Positions 63,195-64,000 of a stretch of DNA of 64,000 nucleotides are shown in pieces. The translations under genes and the position numbers were made by a program. Within the stretch, counting starts at the first letter, position 1; each line of letters starts with the position of its first letter. Origin of the DNA: CBDFLA01 sp965248915 (GTDB lineage Bacteria; Pseudomonadota; Alphaproteobacteria; M2410); the NCBI GenBank assembly GCA_965248915.1, contig OZ252216.1:558001-622000 (forward strand). Direction: 5' to 3'. Below the pieces are notes generated by a model, which saw only the letters and a list, made by a program, of their open reading frames with translations, was not told the DNA's origin and ran no database searches.

Positions 63195-64000
63195 ATGACC
63201 CCCAAAATAATCGAAGAAATCGCGCCAGCGAAGCTCAACCTGTTTCTGCACATCACAGGAAAGCGATTGAGTGGCTATCACGAACTCCTGAGCTTAGTCG
63301 TCTTCACCGAGTTGGCGGACCGAGTGAAGGTAGAGGAAGGTAGACGCCTGACCCTTAAGGTAACAGGGCCTTGCGCAGACGAGTTGCTGGCAGAGACCTC
63401 AACCGCAAACAATCTCGTTATCCGTGCCGCAAAAGCTTTGCAGGACCAGGGAAGCAGGAATCCGGGAGCCAAAATCCATTTGGAGAAAAATCTGCCGGTT
63501 GCTGCTGGCATTGGTGGCGGTTCAAGCGATGCCGCTGCAACAATGAAAGCCCTCACCAATCTTTGGGGGCAGGTTCTACCTCTTAACAAAGTCAAGAAGA
63601 TTGCGAGAAGTCTCGGGGCGGACGTGCCCGTTTGCTTAACCAGGCATCCCGCGATTATTAGAGGAATAGGTGATCGCGTAGAAGTTCCGCCAGAATTACC
63701 CAAAATGCATGTGGTGCTTGTCAATCCTGGGTATTTCTTGCCGACAGAAGATGTCTTTGAAAACTTGAACTGGAAAAAGGCTGTGCGAAAACGCCCAGTC
63801 GCGATTCCCCGGTCCTTTGATGATGAGGCTCATTTCGTGAGGTTCTTAAGGTCCTGCCGCAATGACTTGCAAGAGCCAGCAATCGATCTCTTGCCAGAAA
63901 TCGAAGATGTGCTGGATTACATCCAAGCACAAAGAGGGTGCAAGCTGGCGCGGATGTCAGGTTCGGGGGCGACATGCTTCGGTCTCTTCAGCAACGAGAG
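63195..64000 (+). CDS. ispE: 4-diphosphocytidyl-2-C-methyl-D-erythritol kinase (3' end outside window)
   Basis: GHMP kinase of the MEP isoprenoid pathway. About 268 codons are visible and the C-terminus runs beyond base 64000. Begins with APAKLNLFLHITGKR, characteristic of IspE, and has the ATP loop PVAAGIGGGSSDAAAT (about 100-115); SGSGATCFGLF near the right edge is the last GHMP motif. ATG 63195 is two bases after the TPR stop. It belongs to the same pathway as ispH earlier in the window. Confidence 0.94.
   Translation, partial: MTPKIIEEIAPAKLNLFLHITGKRLSGYHELLSLVVFTELADRVKVEEGRRLTLKVTGPCADELLAETSTANNLVIRAAKALQDQGSRNPGAKIHLEKNLPVAAGIGGGSSDAAATMKALTNLWGQVLPLNKVKKIARSLGADVPVCLTRHPAIIRGIGDRVEVPPELPKMHVVLVNPGYFLPTEDVFENLNWKKAVRKRPVAIPRSFDDEAHFVRFLRSCRNDLQEPAIDLLPEIEDVLDYIQAQRGCKLARMSGSGATCFGLFSNE

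Noticed and set aside
1..64000. Mobile elements, CRISPR arrays, tRNA or rRNA genes
   Set aside because: I looked for transposase motifs, regular repeat-spacer patterns, tRNA T-loop sequences and rRNA cores and saw none; a short tRNA could still have been missed by eye.

Overview
This window is chromosomal core-genome DNA from an alphaproteobacterium. The evidence is the aa3 cytochrome oxidase cluster with ctaB, a CoxF-like gene, ctaG and SURF1 interleaved; an F0 operon with split b and b' subunits separate from F1; a CcrM-type GANTC methyltransferase beside rnhB; the smc-dsbA-DUF721/mutY neighbourhood; a ThrB2-type homoserine kinase; an M16 mitochondrial-processing-peptidase-like protease; and the ETF-QO/TPR/ispE string. 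Base composition is moderate (I judge low to mid 50s % GC by eye). A sulfoacetaldehyde acetyltransferase fits a marine or sulfonate-using lifestyle, but genus cannot be fixed from sequence alone. I found no rRNA, tRNA, CRISPR, insertion sequence, prophage or integration site.

Layout. 1-5851: fatty acid desaturase (cut by the window edge), ubiA, rsmE, gshA, tldD. 6472-12954: cytochrome c oxidase structural and assembly genes (coxB, coxA, ctaB, coxF-like, ctaG, ctaE, a strong terminator, DUF983, SURF1). 12951-20747: M32 carboxypeptidase, thrC, M16 peptidase, GNAT acetyltransferase and a large membrane PAS-GGDEF-EAL protein. 20762-27009: yqgE, peroxiredoxin, rnhA-thrB-ispH, a lipoprotein and argS. 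27146-32137: tandem glycine riboswitch controlling gcvT-gcvH-gcvPA-gcvPB. 32185-36087: class II aldolase and the F0 ATP synthase operon, with a near-consensus promoter and a terminator. 36247-42627: smc, dsbA-like lipoprotein, DUF721, a small secreted protein and mutY. 42757-47276: hybrid histidine kinase, an orphan P-loop protein, ccrM and rnhB. 47378-55736: beta-lactamase-fold hydrolase, two tandem GFA-fold proteins, a radical SAM protein, a TIGR04283/TIGR04282 pair, alpha/beta hydrolase, HAD hydrolase, moaB and a lytic transglycosylase. 56008-64000: alpha/beta hydrolase coupled to xsc, UDG, ETF-QO, a TPR lipoprotein and ispE (cut by the window edge).

How the genes work together. The cox block encodes a complete aa3 oxidase with haem O synthesis and copper insertion. 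ETF-QO feeds the quinone pool and the F0 operon uses the resulting gradient. The gcv operon is glycine-sensed and supplies C1 units. ThrB and ThrC complete threonine synthesis from homoserine.

I did not find a clearly new multi-gene system. The most unusual signals are: an identical eight-residue peptide in the acidic tail of GcvT and the N-terminus of GcvPB, whose codons differ only at third positions; five GANTC sites in 71 bp at the ccrM promoter; a family-4-like UDG lacking two of the four cluster cysteines; an Xsc translationally coupled to an alpha/beta hydrolase; and an orphan kinase-like P-loop protein overlapping the ccrM stop.
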